DNA from: Oligoflexia bacterium
GTDB taxonomy: Bacteria > Bdellovibrionota > UBA1018
Assembly (NCBI GenBank): GCA_014378465.1
Contig: JACMNQ010000072.1
Location: forward strand, 1 to 49,741
Length of the DNA: 49,741 nt
Reading direction: 5' to 3'
In this document: piece after piece, positions 19,079-27,534 of the stretch
Numbering within the stretch: the first letter of the stretch is position 1
Layout of the letters: each line of letters opens with the position of its first letter
The notes under the pieces: model-generated
What the model was told of the DNA's origin: nothing
What the model saw: only the letters and a program-made list of their open reading frames with translations
Database searches by the model: none
Program-made: the position numbers and the translations under genes

Positions 19079-19723
19079 TTACTTCTTCTTCGTGTCCGTC
19101 TTCGCGGATTCTTTGACTGTCTTGCGCTCGATATATCCGGGGAGTCTTTTGGCCTCTTTGGACTTTGCGAGTTTCACGGCGCGCTCCAACGCATGCTCCA
19201 TCCCTTTTTTGCCGTGGTGGTCGAGGAGCTTTTTTTCGCGGTAAAAGTTGGCCCAGGTGAACTCAGCGAAGTTCTCCTGGGTGTTTTCATAGGCCCCTTC
19301 CTGTCGCACGAACCAGGCGAGACTGCGGTACGGATCATCCGCGACTCCCCGAATGTCCAGAGGCAGGTAAAGCGGGTGCCTCGGGCCTTCGCCGAACTGA
19401 CAATAGGGATAAAAATACCCGCGCTTCTTCATCCAGCGCCAGAACTGAGAAAAGGACATCTTTTTCTCGGAGAGGTCGTGCAGCACTTCGATCTTCGCTT
19501 CTTTGATCCCGACGCTCCAGAACGCAAAGAGGAGATGATGATGATCGACCAGAAAGTACTCGTTGTGAGGAGAGATGATTACAGGAATCGGATGTTCATC
19601 CACCAGCTTCTTGCGTTTGCTTTTCTTGAGTTTCTCGATCTCTTTGACCTTGGTGTGCACTTCAAGGAGGCCGACTGCGAATTGGGTGGGCTTGAACTCC
19701 AGGACCTCGATGTACTTCTTCAT
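19079..19723 (-). CDS. ParB-like nuclease-fold protein (ParBc_2 type)
   Basis: A 214-residue soluble protein. The conserved block runs from LEFKPTQFAVGLLEV through HPIPVIISPHNEYFLVDHHHLLFAFW, where the VDHHH motif is the hallmark of the putative ParB-like family Pfam PF08857. The middle has W-R-W-M-K-K-R-G-Y and PLDIRGVADDPYRSLAW; the C-terminal 20 residues are Lys-rich. It starts five bases after the stop of the secreted EEP protein, so the two are co-transcribed. It is not a chromosome-partition ParB: there is no helix-turn-helix domain. Function unknown. Confidence 0.8.
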   Translation of the reverse strand: MKKYIEVLEFKPTQFAVGLLEVHTKVKEIEKLKKSKRKKLVDEHPIPVIISPHNEYFLVDHHHLLFAFWSVGIKEAKIEVLHDLSEKKMSFSQFWRWMKKRGYFYPYCQFGEGPRHPLYLPLDIRGVADDPYRSLAWFVRQEGAYENTQENFAEFTWANFYREKKLLDHHGKKGMEHALERAVKLAKSKEAKRLPGYIERKTVKESAKTDTKKK

Positions 19724-19728
19724 CGGGA

Positions 19729-20586
19729 TTACTTGAGATTCACTTCTGCCCAGATGGGAATGTGATCGCTGCCACCGGCTGAATACTCATTGCCGGCTCT
19801 CACCGTTTCCAGTGAACCGCGGGTGAATGCAAAATCCAGTGGCAGTCGGTAATCCCGGAAAGTCCAACCCATGCTGCCGTGCGAGACGACGTAACCACTG
19901 TCTCTGAAGAGGCCGAGGATATTGGACCAGGCAAAGGGATTGAGCTTGTTGAAGTCGCCTGAGAAAAACGTCGGCAGATTGTTGCGGTTCGTCTGAGTGA
20001 TGGCTTCGCGAACCTGATCCACTCGGGAATGCTCCAGGCCAACGGAGTCCGGGAACTTCACGGAAAGATGAATGGACAGTGCCTGCATCTCACGGTCTCC
20101 CACCTGAACGGTTGCACCCAGTGCGGTTCTCTGAACATTCAATTCGGAGTGGGGCAGGTTGGCTTTGTAAAAATTCTTCAAAGGCCATCTGCTGAGGATC
20201 GCGTTTCCGTAGTCTTTGCCGTAAAGCACGCAACCAGGCGAGTAGACGTAATTGAGATTGAGGGCTTGAGCGATCACTCGGGCAGTGTTGTCGCCGCCCA
20301 CGGTGCCGGCCACTTCCTGGAGGAGGTAGACGTCCGCATTCCTGAGACTGTCGATGTTCTTGAGGTCCGCGATCACACCGTCGAGATTTTCAGACCAGTG
20401 TATGTTGTAGGAAACGAATTTGAGAGGGCGATCCGGGGCATGGATCGAGCGGACTCGAGAATAGCGTTTGGAGTAGAAAGGAGAGTCGACCGGGTAGAGG
20501 TGATCCGAAGTGTCCGGCACGGTCGCATGGGAAGTGATGCTGACAAACTGAGTCAAAAGCAGCGCTGCGATCATGTGGATTTTCAT
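19729..20586 (-). CDS. Secreted endonuclease/exonuclease/phosphatase-fold hydrolase
   Basis: A 285-residue exported protein with a signal peptide ending near SITSHA. The EEP fold is clear: KFVSYNIHWSENLDG gives the metal-site Asn, DVYLLQEV the Glu, GNAILSRWPL a conserved strand, FFSGDFNKLNP the Asp-Asn pair and GGSDHIPIW the final Asp-His. All catalytic residues are present. Members act on DNA, sphingomyelin, phosphoinositides or other phosphoesters, and the substrate cannot be read from sequence. The signal peptide suggests periplasmic or extracellular action. A double homopolymer tract lies in its promoter region (20663-20676). Confidence 0.88.
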   Translation of the reverse strand: MKIHMIAALLLTQFVSITSHATVPDTSDHLYPVDSPFYSKRYSRVRSIHAPDRPLKFVSYNIHWSENLDGVIADLKNIDSLRNADVYLLQEVAGTVGGDNTARVIAQALNLNYVYSPGCVLYGKDYGNAILSRWPLKNFYKANLPHSELNVQRTALGATVQVGDREMQALSIHLSVKFPDSVGLEHSRVDQVREAITQTNRNNLPTFFSGDFNKLNPFAWSNILGLFRDSGYVVSHGSMGWTFRDYRLPLDFAFTRGSLETVRAGNEYSAGGSDHIPIWAEVNLK

Positions 20587-20662
20587 CCACCTTGGCTAAC
20601 TTCCGACGGGAAATCTGTCAAACTTAAAGCCTCGACACGCCCTGCAGTAGCAGCAGTTTGCG

Positions 20663-20676
20663 AAAAAAAGGGGGGG
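20663..20676. repeat. A7-G7 double homopolymer tract
   Basis: Seven A (20663-20669) followed directly by seven G (20670-20676), about 80 bases upstream of the start of the EEP hydrolase on the minus strand, so in its promoter or leader. Tracts of this kind can slip during replication and change promoter spacing; they are also prone to sequencing error. Confidence 0.85.
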
Positions 20677-20712
20677 CGCGGAGGCAGAGACTCAGTCCAG
20701 AACAGGAAAGGA

Positions 20713-20747
20713 GGGACACACCGTCAGCCCTGCTGAGCAGGTGTCCC
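20713..20747 (-). terminator. Hairpin downstream of the frameshifted gene
   Basis: GGGACAC (20713-20719) pairs with GTGTCCC (20741-20747). Inside, TCAGC pairs with GCTGA, with symmetric 4-base internal loops and a 3-base tip. It sits just after the stop at 20755 on the minus strand, and the strand continues into a pyrimidine run (TCCTTTCC). The tail is not a pure U-tract, so termination is probable but not certain. Confidence 0.45.
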
Positions 20748-20754
20748 GAGTCGA

Positions 20755-21462
20755 TCAGTTGAGATTGCCGTTGGTCAGGTCCTGAAATTCGCCCGCGCCA
20801 TTGATGTAATAGAGTCTGTGGTGAGGAAAATTGGCGAACGAAGTGCTGGACGAAAAAGAAACGGCGAGCTGCATCGCTGCAACTGGAGCCTTGTCCGAAC
20901 CTTCGTTGACGACGCTTCTGACTCTGGCCTGCATGTCGAGGGTGTACCCGAAGGCGACGTGAACATCTCCAGTGGGAATGATCGCGACTTCAGAAAGGTA
21001 TTTGCCTTTGCCTTGAACATTTTCGCCGTAATTGTAGACGACCAGAAACCGGCAGGCGACTGCGCCCCCGAAACTGTATTTGAAAGCGCGAGCCACCGGT
21101 TTGCTCCCACCTTGCAGCTGATCCCAGCCTTCAGCCCTTTTTCGAGAATGTTCCAGATCTTCGTGCCGATATTGATGATCTGATCCAGGATCAGCCCTCC
21201 CGCTTCGATCGGGCCGTCGGGACCTGCTGCAGGGTTTGCAGCAATGGACTCATTGGCCCGACTTGCCTTCATCACGCGACTCGCGAGCGCGAAATCCTCG
21301 GCGTTGGTGACCACTTCAACGACTTCATTCTTCTGGTCGAAAGAATTCAATTCAAGGTTCGCGAGACTGGACTGAGCAGCGACTGCATTTCCCCCGAAAT
21401 GCAATCGCTGAAACGGACATGACGGAAAGAACGAGCATCGATCTGCGATTCATAGTCATCAT
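20755..21462 (-). pseudogene. Secreted protein gene with two compensating frameshifts
   Basis: The reading starts at ATG 21462 (AGGG upstream) with a good signal peptide (NRRSMLVLSVMSVSAIAF), then hits a stop within about 14 codons. Dropping one base in the G5 run near 21391-21395 joins it to GNAVAAQSSLANLELNSF, whose frame continues through LILDQIINIGTKIWNILEKG to ANRWLALSNTVSG. Adding one base in the next G5 run near 21064-21068 then joins it to GAVACRFLVVYNYGENVQG, which runs to the stop at 20755. The first and last parts are in the same frame, so the two shifts cancel. The restored product would be about 235 residues, secreted, of unknown family. It could be a true pseudogene, a phase-variable gene or sequencing error. 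Confidence 0.75.
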
Positions 21463-21549
21463 CGTGATTCCCTCGCCAGGAATGCGAAGGGGATAGCCAA
21501 ACGGTTTTGCGAAGGCAAACTCAGTCAGGTATTCTCCAAAAACGTCGAT

Positions 21550-21993
21550 TCAAGGGGTCCGGACTGCTGGGACACATTGGGAAATCCACTTTCCGTTCCT
21601 GAATTCGGCGTAGCCATAGAACCAGCGCAGAACGTCCTGCTGAGAATGAAAATACGATTGATCCGGCATCTCGTCCGGAGCCAGGCCATTGACCGAAAAG
21701 CACCATCCATAGGCCCGCGTGAGCGTGGGAGTGACCACTTCGACCGCGTTTCGGAGCCCATTGATGGAGACGATTCCGCCAGAATTGCCTTCAAATTTCA
21801 GGAGACCCTTCCGCTGGTTCTCATTCAGAAGTCGTTCCGTGACGGCCCCGACGCTTTCACGAAGGTCGATCTCGGCATTCTGACCTTTCATGACCGCGGG
21901 GAGAGTTCTGCCGTAGATTTCAAGAGTGATGGCCTGGGCGGGGAACGTCCTGAGAAGCAGAAGAGAGACGAAGGCGAGGGTGGATGCTTTCAT
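21550..21993 (-). CDS. Exported DUF4430-like protein
   Basis: A 147-residue protein with a signal peptide (LAFVSLLLLRTFPAQA). The C-terminal half carries the DUF4430/transcobalamin C-terminal-like pattern: GLLKFEGNSGGIVSING, then YGWCFSVNGLAPDEMPDQ and DVLRWFYGYAEFRNGKWISQCVP. Two cysteines bracket the last block and may form a disulfide. The family is linked to ligand-binding and cell-surface proteins, and no substrate is evident here. It stands alone, convergent with nothing and between the frameshifted gene and the potassium importer. Confidence 0.7.
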   Translation of the reverse strand: MKASTLAFVSLLLLRTFPAQAITLEIYGRTLPAVMKGQNAEIDLRESVGAVTERLLNENQRKGLLKFEGNSGGIVSINGLRNAVEVVTPTLTRAYGWCFSVNGLAPDEMPDQSYFHSQQDVLRWFYGYAEFRNGKWISQCVPAVRTP

Positions 21994-22063
21994 GACTCGC
22001 CTTTAACCAAAGGATCCGTTCAGTGCAAGGTCAGCCTTGATGATCCACGCAGACGCCCATCTC

Positions 22064-23896
22064 CTAGTAGTCTTCGAGGTGGTACCGGACGCTCGTGACG
22101 ACCGTGTTTCTGCGGGTTCTCAGTGCAGCCCTGAGCACGAGAGCCGTCTGATTGTGAAGGAACTGATGGTACCACCGCGGAGTCACGAATTCGGGTACGA
22201 TCACCGTGACGGTATCATCATGAGTGTTGCGCTCAATGTCCTCGACGAACTGGATGATGGGCGCGATCACGGAGCGAAAGGGCGATTTGATGACTGTCAA
22301 AGGGATGCCTTCGACGGTCTTTTCCCACTGTGCTTTCAACATCTCGGTCGCGGCCGGGTCCAGTTCGACATAGCAGGCACGAACGTCGCTTGAGATCGCG
22401 CGGGCGTACCTCAGCGCATCGAGCACTCCGGGGTGAAGCCCGGACAGGGGGACGATGGCGGTGTGCTTCAGCGGCAGACTCCAGTCGCCGCCACGCGGTC
22501 TCAACGGGGCAGCCAGCTGTTTGCTGGTCTCGACATAGTGTCGATTGATCTTCCTGAAGATGATGACCAGGATGGGAATCAGCAGCACGACCATCCAGGC
22601 ACCCTGCAGAAATTTTGTCGCGCCGATCACGATCAGAACGATCAGCGTGGTCATGCCGCCCAGAAGGTTGAAGCCGGCCGAGCGGACCCAACCCCGCTGC
22701 TTTTCGCGAATGTGATGAAGCACCATGCCGGATTGAGAAAGCGTGAACGAGAGAAAAACTCCCACGGCGTAGAGCGGGATCAGGTGATGGGTGGCACCGC
22801 CGAAAACGACAAGCAGGAGGCAGGCTCCGAGAGAAAGCCCGACGATCCCGTTTGAGAAAACGAGCCGATCGCCAAGACTGGCCAGCTGCCGGGGAAGAAA
22901 ACGATCTTTTGCGAGCAGGGAGGCGAGTCTTGGAAAGTCCGCATAGCTCGTGTTGGCCGCGAGGAAGAGGATCAGCGCGGTCGACGCCTGAATGACGTAG
23001 TAGAACTTGCCCTGGCCGAACACTTTCCTTGAAAGCAGGGAAACTGCGGTCTGCCCTTCGCCGGGCACGACGCCGTAGACGTGGGCAAGCAGCGTGATGC
23101 CGAGGAAGAGTGAACCCAGAATCACGGACATCCACATCATGGTGAGCTTGGCATTTTTCTGGGACGGTTCCTGAAAAACCGGAATGCCGTTGGAAATGGC
23201 TTCGATCCCGGTCAAGGCGGCACAGCCGGAGGAGAACGCGCGAAGGAGAAGAAAAACCGGTACTGCCGGATAGCTCTCGTGAACGATGGGCGCAAGTTCA
23301 GGGACTTGACCCGTGATCATTCTCCATGCGCCGACCGCGATCAGGATCACGAAGGATCCGATGAAGAGGTAGGTCGGGAGGGCGAAGACGTTGGAGGATT
23401 CCTTGATGCCTCGCAGGTTGAGACACATCACGACCAGAATGATGGCGATACCGGCCGAGACACTGTGAGGTGCGAGCGCCGGAAAAGCGGAGCTCAGATT
23501 TTCAATGCCTGCCGCCACGGATACCGCGACGGTCAGGGTGTAATCGATGAGGAGAGAGGCGCCCGCCACCAGGCCTGCGGTCGTGCCAAGATTCTCCTTG
23601 GCCACGGTGTAGGCACCTCCGCCTCCGGGGTAAGCATCAATCGTCTGCTGATAGGAGAGGGTGATGATGAGGAGAAGCGTCCCGATCGCCAGCGCGATGG
23701 GCATCGACCACGCCACTGCGGCCGCGGCGAAAAGCGAGAGAGGGATGAGAATTTCCTCAGTGGCGTAGGCTACGGAAGAAAGGGCGTCGGAGGAAAGGAC
23801 GGCGAGTGCCTTCCATTTTGGAATGCGCTCATGGTGAGCCATTTCAGTGCTGAGTGGATTACCCAGCATGATTCGTTTCAGTCGTTCAAAACCCAT
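22064..23896 (-). CDS. KimA/YdaO-type potassium importer (APC superfamily)
   Basis: A 610-residue transporter. The start GFERLKRIMLGNPL followed by KALAVLSSDALSSVAYATEEIL is the signature of the KimA (YdaO) group of amino-acid/polyamine/cation permeases, as are YPGGGGAYTVAKENLG and ALTGIEAISNGIPVF. Twelve or so membrane helices end near residue 455. A soluble C-terminal domain of about 130 residues (HTAIVPLSGLHPGVLDAL, VTVIVPEFV) follows, as in KimA. B. subtilis KimA is a proton-coupled high-affinity K+ importer controlled by c-di-AMP; control here is not shown. The ATG at 23896 with GGAG upstream is preferred over an ATG at 24001. Alternative: an amino-acid permease. Confidence 0.85.
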   Translation of the reverse strand: MGFERLKRIMLGNPLSTEMAHHERIPKWKALAVLSSDALSSVAYATEEILIPLSLFAAAAVAWSMPIALAIGTLLLIITLSYQQTIDAYPGGGGAYTVAKENLGTTAGLVAGASLLIDYTLTVAVSVAAGIENLSSAFPALAPHSVSAGIAIILVVMCLNLRGIKESSNVFALPTYLFIGSFVILIAVGAWRMITGQVPELAPIVHESYPAVPVFLLLRAFSSGCAALTGIEAISNGIPVFQEPSQKNAKLTMMWMSVILGSLFLGITLLAHVYGVVPGEGQTAVSLLSRKVFGQGKFYYVIQASTALILFLAANTSYADFPRLASLLAKDRFLPRQLASLGDRLVFSNGIVGLSLGACLLLVVFGGATHHLIPLYAVGVFLSFTLSQSGMVLHHIREKQRGWVRSAGFNLLGGMTTLIVLIVIGATKFLQGAWMVVLLIPILVIIFRKINRHYVETSKQLAAPLRPRGGDWSLPLKHTAIVPLSGLHPGVLDALRYARAISSDVRACYVELDPAATEMLKAQWEKTVEGIPLTVIKSPFRSVIAPIIQFVEDIERNTHDDTVTVIVPEFVTPRWYHQFLHNQTALVLRAALRTRRNTVVTSVRYHLEDY

Positions 23897-23974
23897 GACA
23901 TTCTCCGATTGACCCCCAATATGAACCCCTGCGTGAAAACCTACAACACCGGATGGATCATTTCGACATTTTAA

Positions 23975-24006
23975 CCGATTTGAGGCCTCATGCCGCATCA
24001 AATCGG
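23975..24006 (-). promoter_or_regulatory. Hairpin in the leader of the potassium importer
   Basis: On the minus strand CCGATTTGA (24006-23998) pairs perfectly with TCAAATCGG (23983-23975), with a 14-base loop that can itself form GGC/GCC. It is followed by TTAAAATG, about 80 bases before the start at 23896. Its place in the leader fits an attenuator or a structured regulatory element. It does not visibly match the ydaO/c-di-AMP riboswitch. Confidence 0.4.
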
Positions 24007-24168
24007 GCCATTGTGAGATTGACCTGGCCAGTCATAACGGACTGATCAAAAGTTCATCATGAGGGTGAACGGGGGTCACCAGGACTCATCACCCTGGAGT
24101 AGCAGCATGAAAATGAAATCAGCAGAAGCTTGAACAGGGGTTTTGCATTAGACTGGGGCCGTCGACCC

Positions 24169-25719
24169 ATGCGCAATCTTCGCCGTGTTCTCTCACCACT
24201 GATTCTCGGCATCCTGGCAATCAGCGCCTTCCTGATTGCCAACTCCATCGTCACGAGCAAAAGGTTGATTGGTATCATCAATTCCGCCACGAAGGACATT
24301 GCGGTCAATTACACATCCGCTTCGGGCACGGTACTGACTCATTTCACCTTCAAGGATCTTGAAGTCATGGGCTCGAGTTCCACGATCACCTGGAAAGTGA
24401 ACCTGAAGGAAGCCACCATTTCAGTGCCGATCGCAAAGCTCCTCTACAAGACCTTTCAGACTTCAGAACTGGTGGGCAAGGGACTCAGGTTCGAGCTCGT
24501 ATTCAAGGATGCGCCGCCTGCAACGACTCCAGAAGTGGATGACTCGGCCGAGAACTGGAAGATCCGTATCGGTGACATTCAGCTGGATGAGATCGCTGAA
24601 ATCAAATTGGGCACGTACAACCTCCCCGTCGAGGGCCGTGCATCTCTCAAGTCGGCATTTTACTTCTGGCCGGGCAATGCGCTTGAAGTGGAATCGACGG
24701 AATTCAAGACTCAGACGAATATCCTGAACGCCAATCTCAAGTTCGAGCTCGAGCAGGTCGACTTTCGAAAGAACAAGGGGTATGAATTCTTTCATAAATT
24801 CAGTTGCGACATCGACGTCAAGGGCAAGAGCCCCGATCTGGGTTTTCTGAACTATTACTTTCACGCCGTGCCCTGGTTGTCGCTTGAGGGCAGTGATGTT
24901 CTCGTGGATGCCCGGTTCAAAGTCGACAAAGGACTCGTTCAGCCAGAAAGCAAGGGCAGGTTCGAGGTCAAGAACCTCGCTCTCGAAGCAGGGCAGCTCA
25001 AAGCGCTGGGCTCCGGTTCGGTCCGCTTCGATTCAAAGCAGTTGGGAGTTCACCTGAGTGATTTCGGCGTTCAGCCTTACGGCGCGCGGGGCAAGCAGCT
25101 CAATCTTGATCTCGCTTCAAGTCAACTTGATCTCGCCGATCCGCTGGTGCACGCGAAGAAGATTCAGGTCGTCGCGAAGGATCTCGTCGCTCACGTGCTC
25201 AAGAGCACGGTCTTCACGGACGTCACGTTCAGTGCTGATCTCGCAAATATCAGTTCCAATCTCGAGGAGTTGGAAATTCCAAAGATTGATCTGAAGCTTG
25301 AAGGACTGATGCTGGAGAAAAATGAAAAGGGATCCGACCCGTCGCTGAAGGGTTGGTGGGGAAAAGTGTCAGTCGCTAAAGCTCATCTTTCGTCCGGAGC
25401 TCATCCCGTGTTTTCAGGATCCTCTACGCTTTCCGCCAAGGACGGAAAACCGATTTCGATTCTGCTCAAGAATGCGGGAGTGCTCCCGATCAATCTGGCC
25501 GGACTGATTCCGATGAATGATCTCAGGGCGACCACGGATTTTCACTTCGACAGCAGCGTGAACCGTTTCACGAAATTTGATCTGAAGAGTTCGACGATCC
25601 AGAGCGATGGCAATCTGGAAATCAAGTCGGGATCCAAAGTCGGCGTGATCAAGGTCGTCAATCCGATTCGCGATTTCGAACTCCAGTACACGGGCAAGGA
25701 TTCGAAGATCAAGTGGTGA
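24169..25719 (+). CDS. AsmA-like inner-membrane-anchored periplasmic protein
   Basis: A 516-residue protein. An N-terminal helix (LSPLILGILAISAFLIANSI) anchors it to the inner membrane. The rest is a long run of alternating beta-strand segments with no cysteine core or catalytic motif, such as GSVRFDSKQLGVHLSDF and KGLRFELVFKD. Short-period strand repeats of this sort fit AsmA/DUF748/TamB-like proteins that move or shield lipids in the periplasm, but no diagnostic motif is present. The TTG at 24130 is in frame; I chose the ATG at 24169 because the membrane helix follows at once. No strong ribosome binding site is seen for either. No neighbour partner is evident. Confidence 0.55.
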   Translation: MRNLRRVLSPLILGILAISAFLIANSIVTSKRLIGIINSATKDIAVNYTSASGTVLTHFTFKDLEVMGSSSTITWKVNLKEATISVPIAKLLYKTFQTSELVGKGLRFELVFKDAPPATTPEVDDSAENWKIRIGDIQLDEIAEIKLGTYNLPVEGRASLKSAFYFWPGNALEVESTEFKTQTNILNANLKFELEQVDFRKNKGYEFFHKFSCDIDVKGKSPDLGFLNYYFHAVPWLSLEGSDVLVDARFKVDKGLVQPESKGRFEVKNLALEAGQLKALGSGSVRFDSKQLGVHLSDFGVQPYGARGKQLNLDLASSQLDLADPLVHAKKIQVVAKDLVAHVLKSTVFTDVTFSADLANISSNLEELEIPKIDLKLEGLMLEKNEKGSDPSLKGWWGKVSVAKAHLSSGAHPVFSGSSTLSAKDGKPISILLKNAGVLPINLAGLIPMNDLRATTDFHFDSSVNRFTKFDLKSSTIQSDGNLEIKSGSKVGVIKVVNPIRDFELQYTGKDSKIKW

Positions 25720-25744
25720 CGGGCTCGCACGTTCTCCAGCATGA

Positions 25745-26330
25745 AATTCAAAAGAGTCACGAGGTAGTCCTTTGATCTGCATGCGGCCTTCGTGGGCCCG
25801 AAAACAGGTGCGATGGTGGATCGCGCAGTTTCATCCGAAACTACCGAAGAGTCTGGCTGTTCTCAACGGTCCGCAACCAGCAGTCATGATGGTCCATCTT
25901 CGGAAAAATCCTCTTCAGATGGTGAGATGCGGGTCCATGGCTTTCTTTCAACTGCAATGGATTCCGGAATTCCTGTTCGCTCAGAACGGCTCCGTGTAAT
26001 TGAAGAAATCGCTTGCGAACACCGCTGCACCGGGTACTTTTTCGCAACAAGAACTCCTGGCGGATGAGAGAGCCTGGTCTCGCGCCGGAGCGATCACAGG
26101 CATGTTGAACTGGTATCGTGCTCTGCGTTTCAATACCGGTGGTGCAAGCGCGAGTGAAAAGCTCAGCCGCAGAGTTTCAGTGCCGACGCGGGTGACGGGC
26201 TGTGGCTGGGATTTTTCAGGGAACCGAATGAGGCCGTCTTGAAAATGTCGCTCCCATAAGTGCGCAGGTTCAGGCTGCGAGCCGTGGAACGTTGCCTGAG
26301 GGAACAAACTGGACAGACAGTAGGCAAAAA
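25745..26330 (+). pseudogene. Remnant of an alpha/beta hydrolase (epoxide-hydrolase type)
   Basis: Pieces of one hydrolase are spread over shifting frames. Near 25790 VGPKTGAMV stands where an active enzyme has GHDWGG-like nucleophile elbow, with the Asp lost. A frame shift then gives HPKLPKSLAVLNGPQPAVM (about 25835-25895), matching the HPE-LVVLN-HP segment of epoxide hydrolases, then FFQLQWIPEFL (about 25945-25975), which matches their FFQLPWLPE. A stop follows, and the frame from 26000 gives FSQQELLADERAWSRAGA and MLNWYRALR, again as in that family. Then VSVPTRV stands in for the VPTLVIWG strand. The nucleophile is gone and at least two frame changes exist, so the gene is dead. Family assignment is from memory of motif order. 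Confidence 0.65.
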
Positions 26331-26421
26331 TGAACTGGAACTTGCCCAAGCCGGACCCCCACTTACTCCGAATTTGATGATTCGCGTGGTTTTTAACGAC
26401 TATAGCTCATATCATAGGGAG

Positions 26422-27531
26422 ATGGTCGGTTGGGTTCGCATAGCTTGCATGATCTTCTGCTGGTCCGTCTTCGAGTGCTCCGTCACAGGACAACCCGCGT
26501 TCGCGGGCAGTCTCCTGGATTCAGGGCCGGACGTTCAAAGCGCATTGGATTACAGCCTGAATTTTTTCTTCAGAATGAAACAGGAATTGGAATCCACTCT
26601 CTCCGGCAATTCTCCACCCTGTCAAAATGACTCAAGTTCATGGCCCAGATGCTTGAAGAAGGTCACTCCCCAAAATTACCTTTCAGATCAAGTTCCTCAG
26701 ATCCTTTCAAAAGCATCAGCCCGTGTCACTGCGAGGATGAGGGCCAGCGAGCGCAGTCAAGGTCTACCTCAGGGAACATTCAGGTTGGGAGCGCCGATTT
26801 ACATCCGGGCCTTTAAAACGGATTCTCATGTGGGTGCCTTGAAGCCGTCGATCGTTCCGGGGAACTACAGCACCTTGGAAGTCTGGATGCGGACTTCCGA
26901 GGGAACCTATGAATTATTTCAAACTTACATCAGTCGGGCCGCAGATCCAAAAAAGCAGGCCGGGTGTCTGACTCCCGAAGGCTTTTATGAAGCGGAGGCT
27001 CCGCTCCTCAATCCCAACAGCTCCTACAAGCTATCGCTGGATATCGGTTTTCCCAATCAGTATGATCTGAGTCACAACCTTCATGCCCAGCTACTCGTTG
27101 TGAATGGAAAAAAAGAGTACCGTACGATATCAGGCAGCATTGCCTGTTACAATCTGTCGCAACCGCAAGTTGAGGAGATCTACTCCATCATGGATGAGTC
27201 ACTCAACCAAAATGAAACCCTGAGTGTGAACCATCACACTCAACCCTACGTGATTCCCTTTCATTCGTTCTCGATGCGAATGGACGGCTCCGTTCCGAAA
27301 AAAGTGAATAGTCAGGAAACCTCTGAGGTTTCCGCATTGCTTCAGAATGCATCTGGCCTCAGTGCATCCATGCGTGAGGGTTATAAGAGGTTTCAGACGA
27401 AAAGAATACCTCCAGCAGTTTCGGTGGTCGGGTCTGGGACTGGGAGTAACTACCATTTCACGGATGCACCGGTAAGCGTCGTCCGCAGACGATGCGCAGG
27501 GAACCCTCATGGTTTGCCAAAAAGGAAATAA
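26422..27531 (+). CDS. YafK-type L,D-transpeptidase paralogue with a degenerate active site
   Basis: A 369-residue exported protein clearly homologous to the gene at 42766 (shared KxTPQN, RMRASE, LTPEGFYEAEAPLLNPNS, DxGxPNQxDL, EEIYS and ESLNQNE-like blocks). Signal peptide to about residue 28 (QPAFA). In YafK-type L,D-transpeptidases the active site reads IHG-x2-GSVGC. Here the same place reads RTISGSIAC: the cysteine is kept (Cys242), but the His-Gly is replaced and one residue is lost. It may be inactive, bind peptidoglycan, or use another residue. The ATG at 26422 is chosen because a signal peptide follows; an open frame upstream to 26260 overlaps hydrolase debris. It is three bases from the next gene, so co-transcribed. 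Confidence 0.75.
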   Translation: MVGWVRIACMIFCWSVFECSVTGQPAFAGSLLDSGPDVQSALDYSLNFFFRMKQELESTLSGNSPPCQNDSSSWPRCLKKVTPQNYLSDQVPQILSKASARVTARMRASERSQGLPQGTFRLGAPIYIRAFKTDSHVGALKPSIVPGNYSTLEVWMRTSEGTYELFQTYISRAADPKKQAGCLTPEGFYEAEAPLLNPNSSYKLSLDIGFPNQYDLSHNLHAQLLVVNGKKEYRTISGSIACYNLSQPQVEEIYSIMDESLNQNETLSVNHHTQPYVIPFHSFSMRMDGSVPKKVNSQETSEVSALLQNASGLSASMREGYKRFQTKRIPPAVSVVGSGTGSNYHFTDAPVSVVRRRCAGNPHGLPKRK

Positions 27532-27534
27532 AAT

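Noticed and set aside
23897..24060. ydaO-type c-di-AMP riboswitch before the potassium importer
   Set aside because: The expected conserved GG-TTAAAT... and purine-rich loops were not seen; only a simple hairpin is supported.
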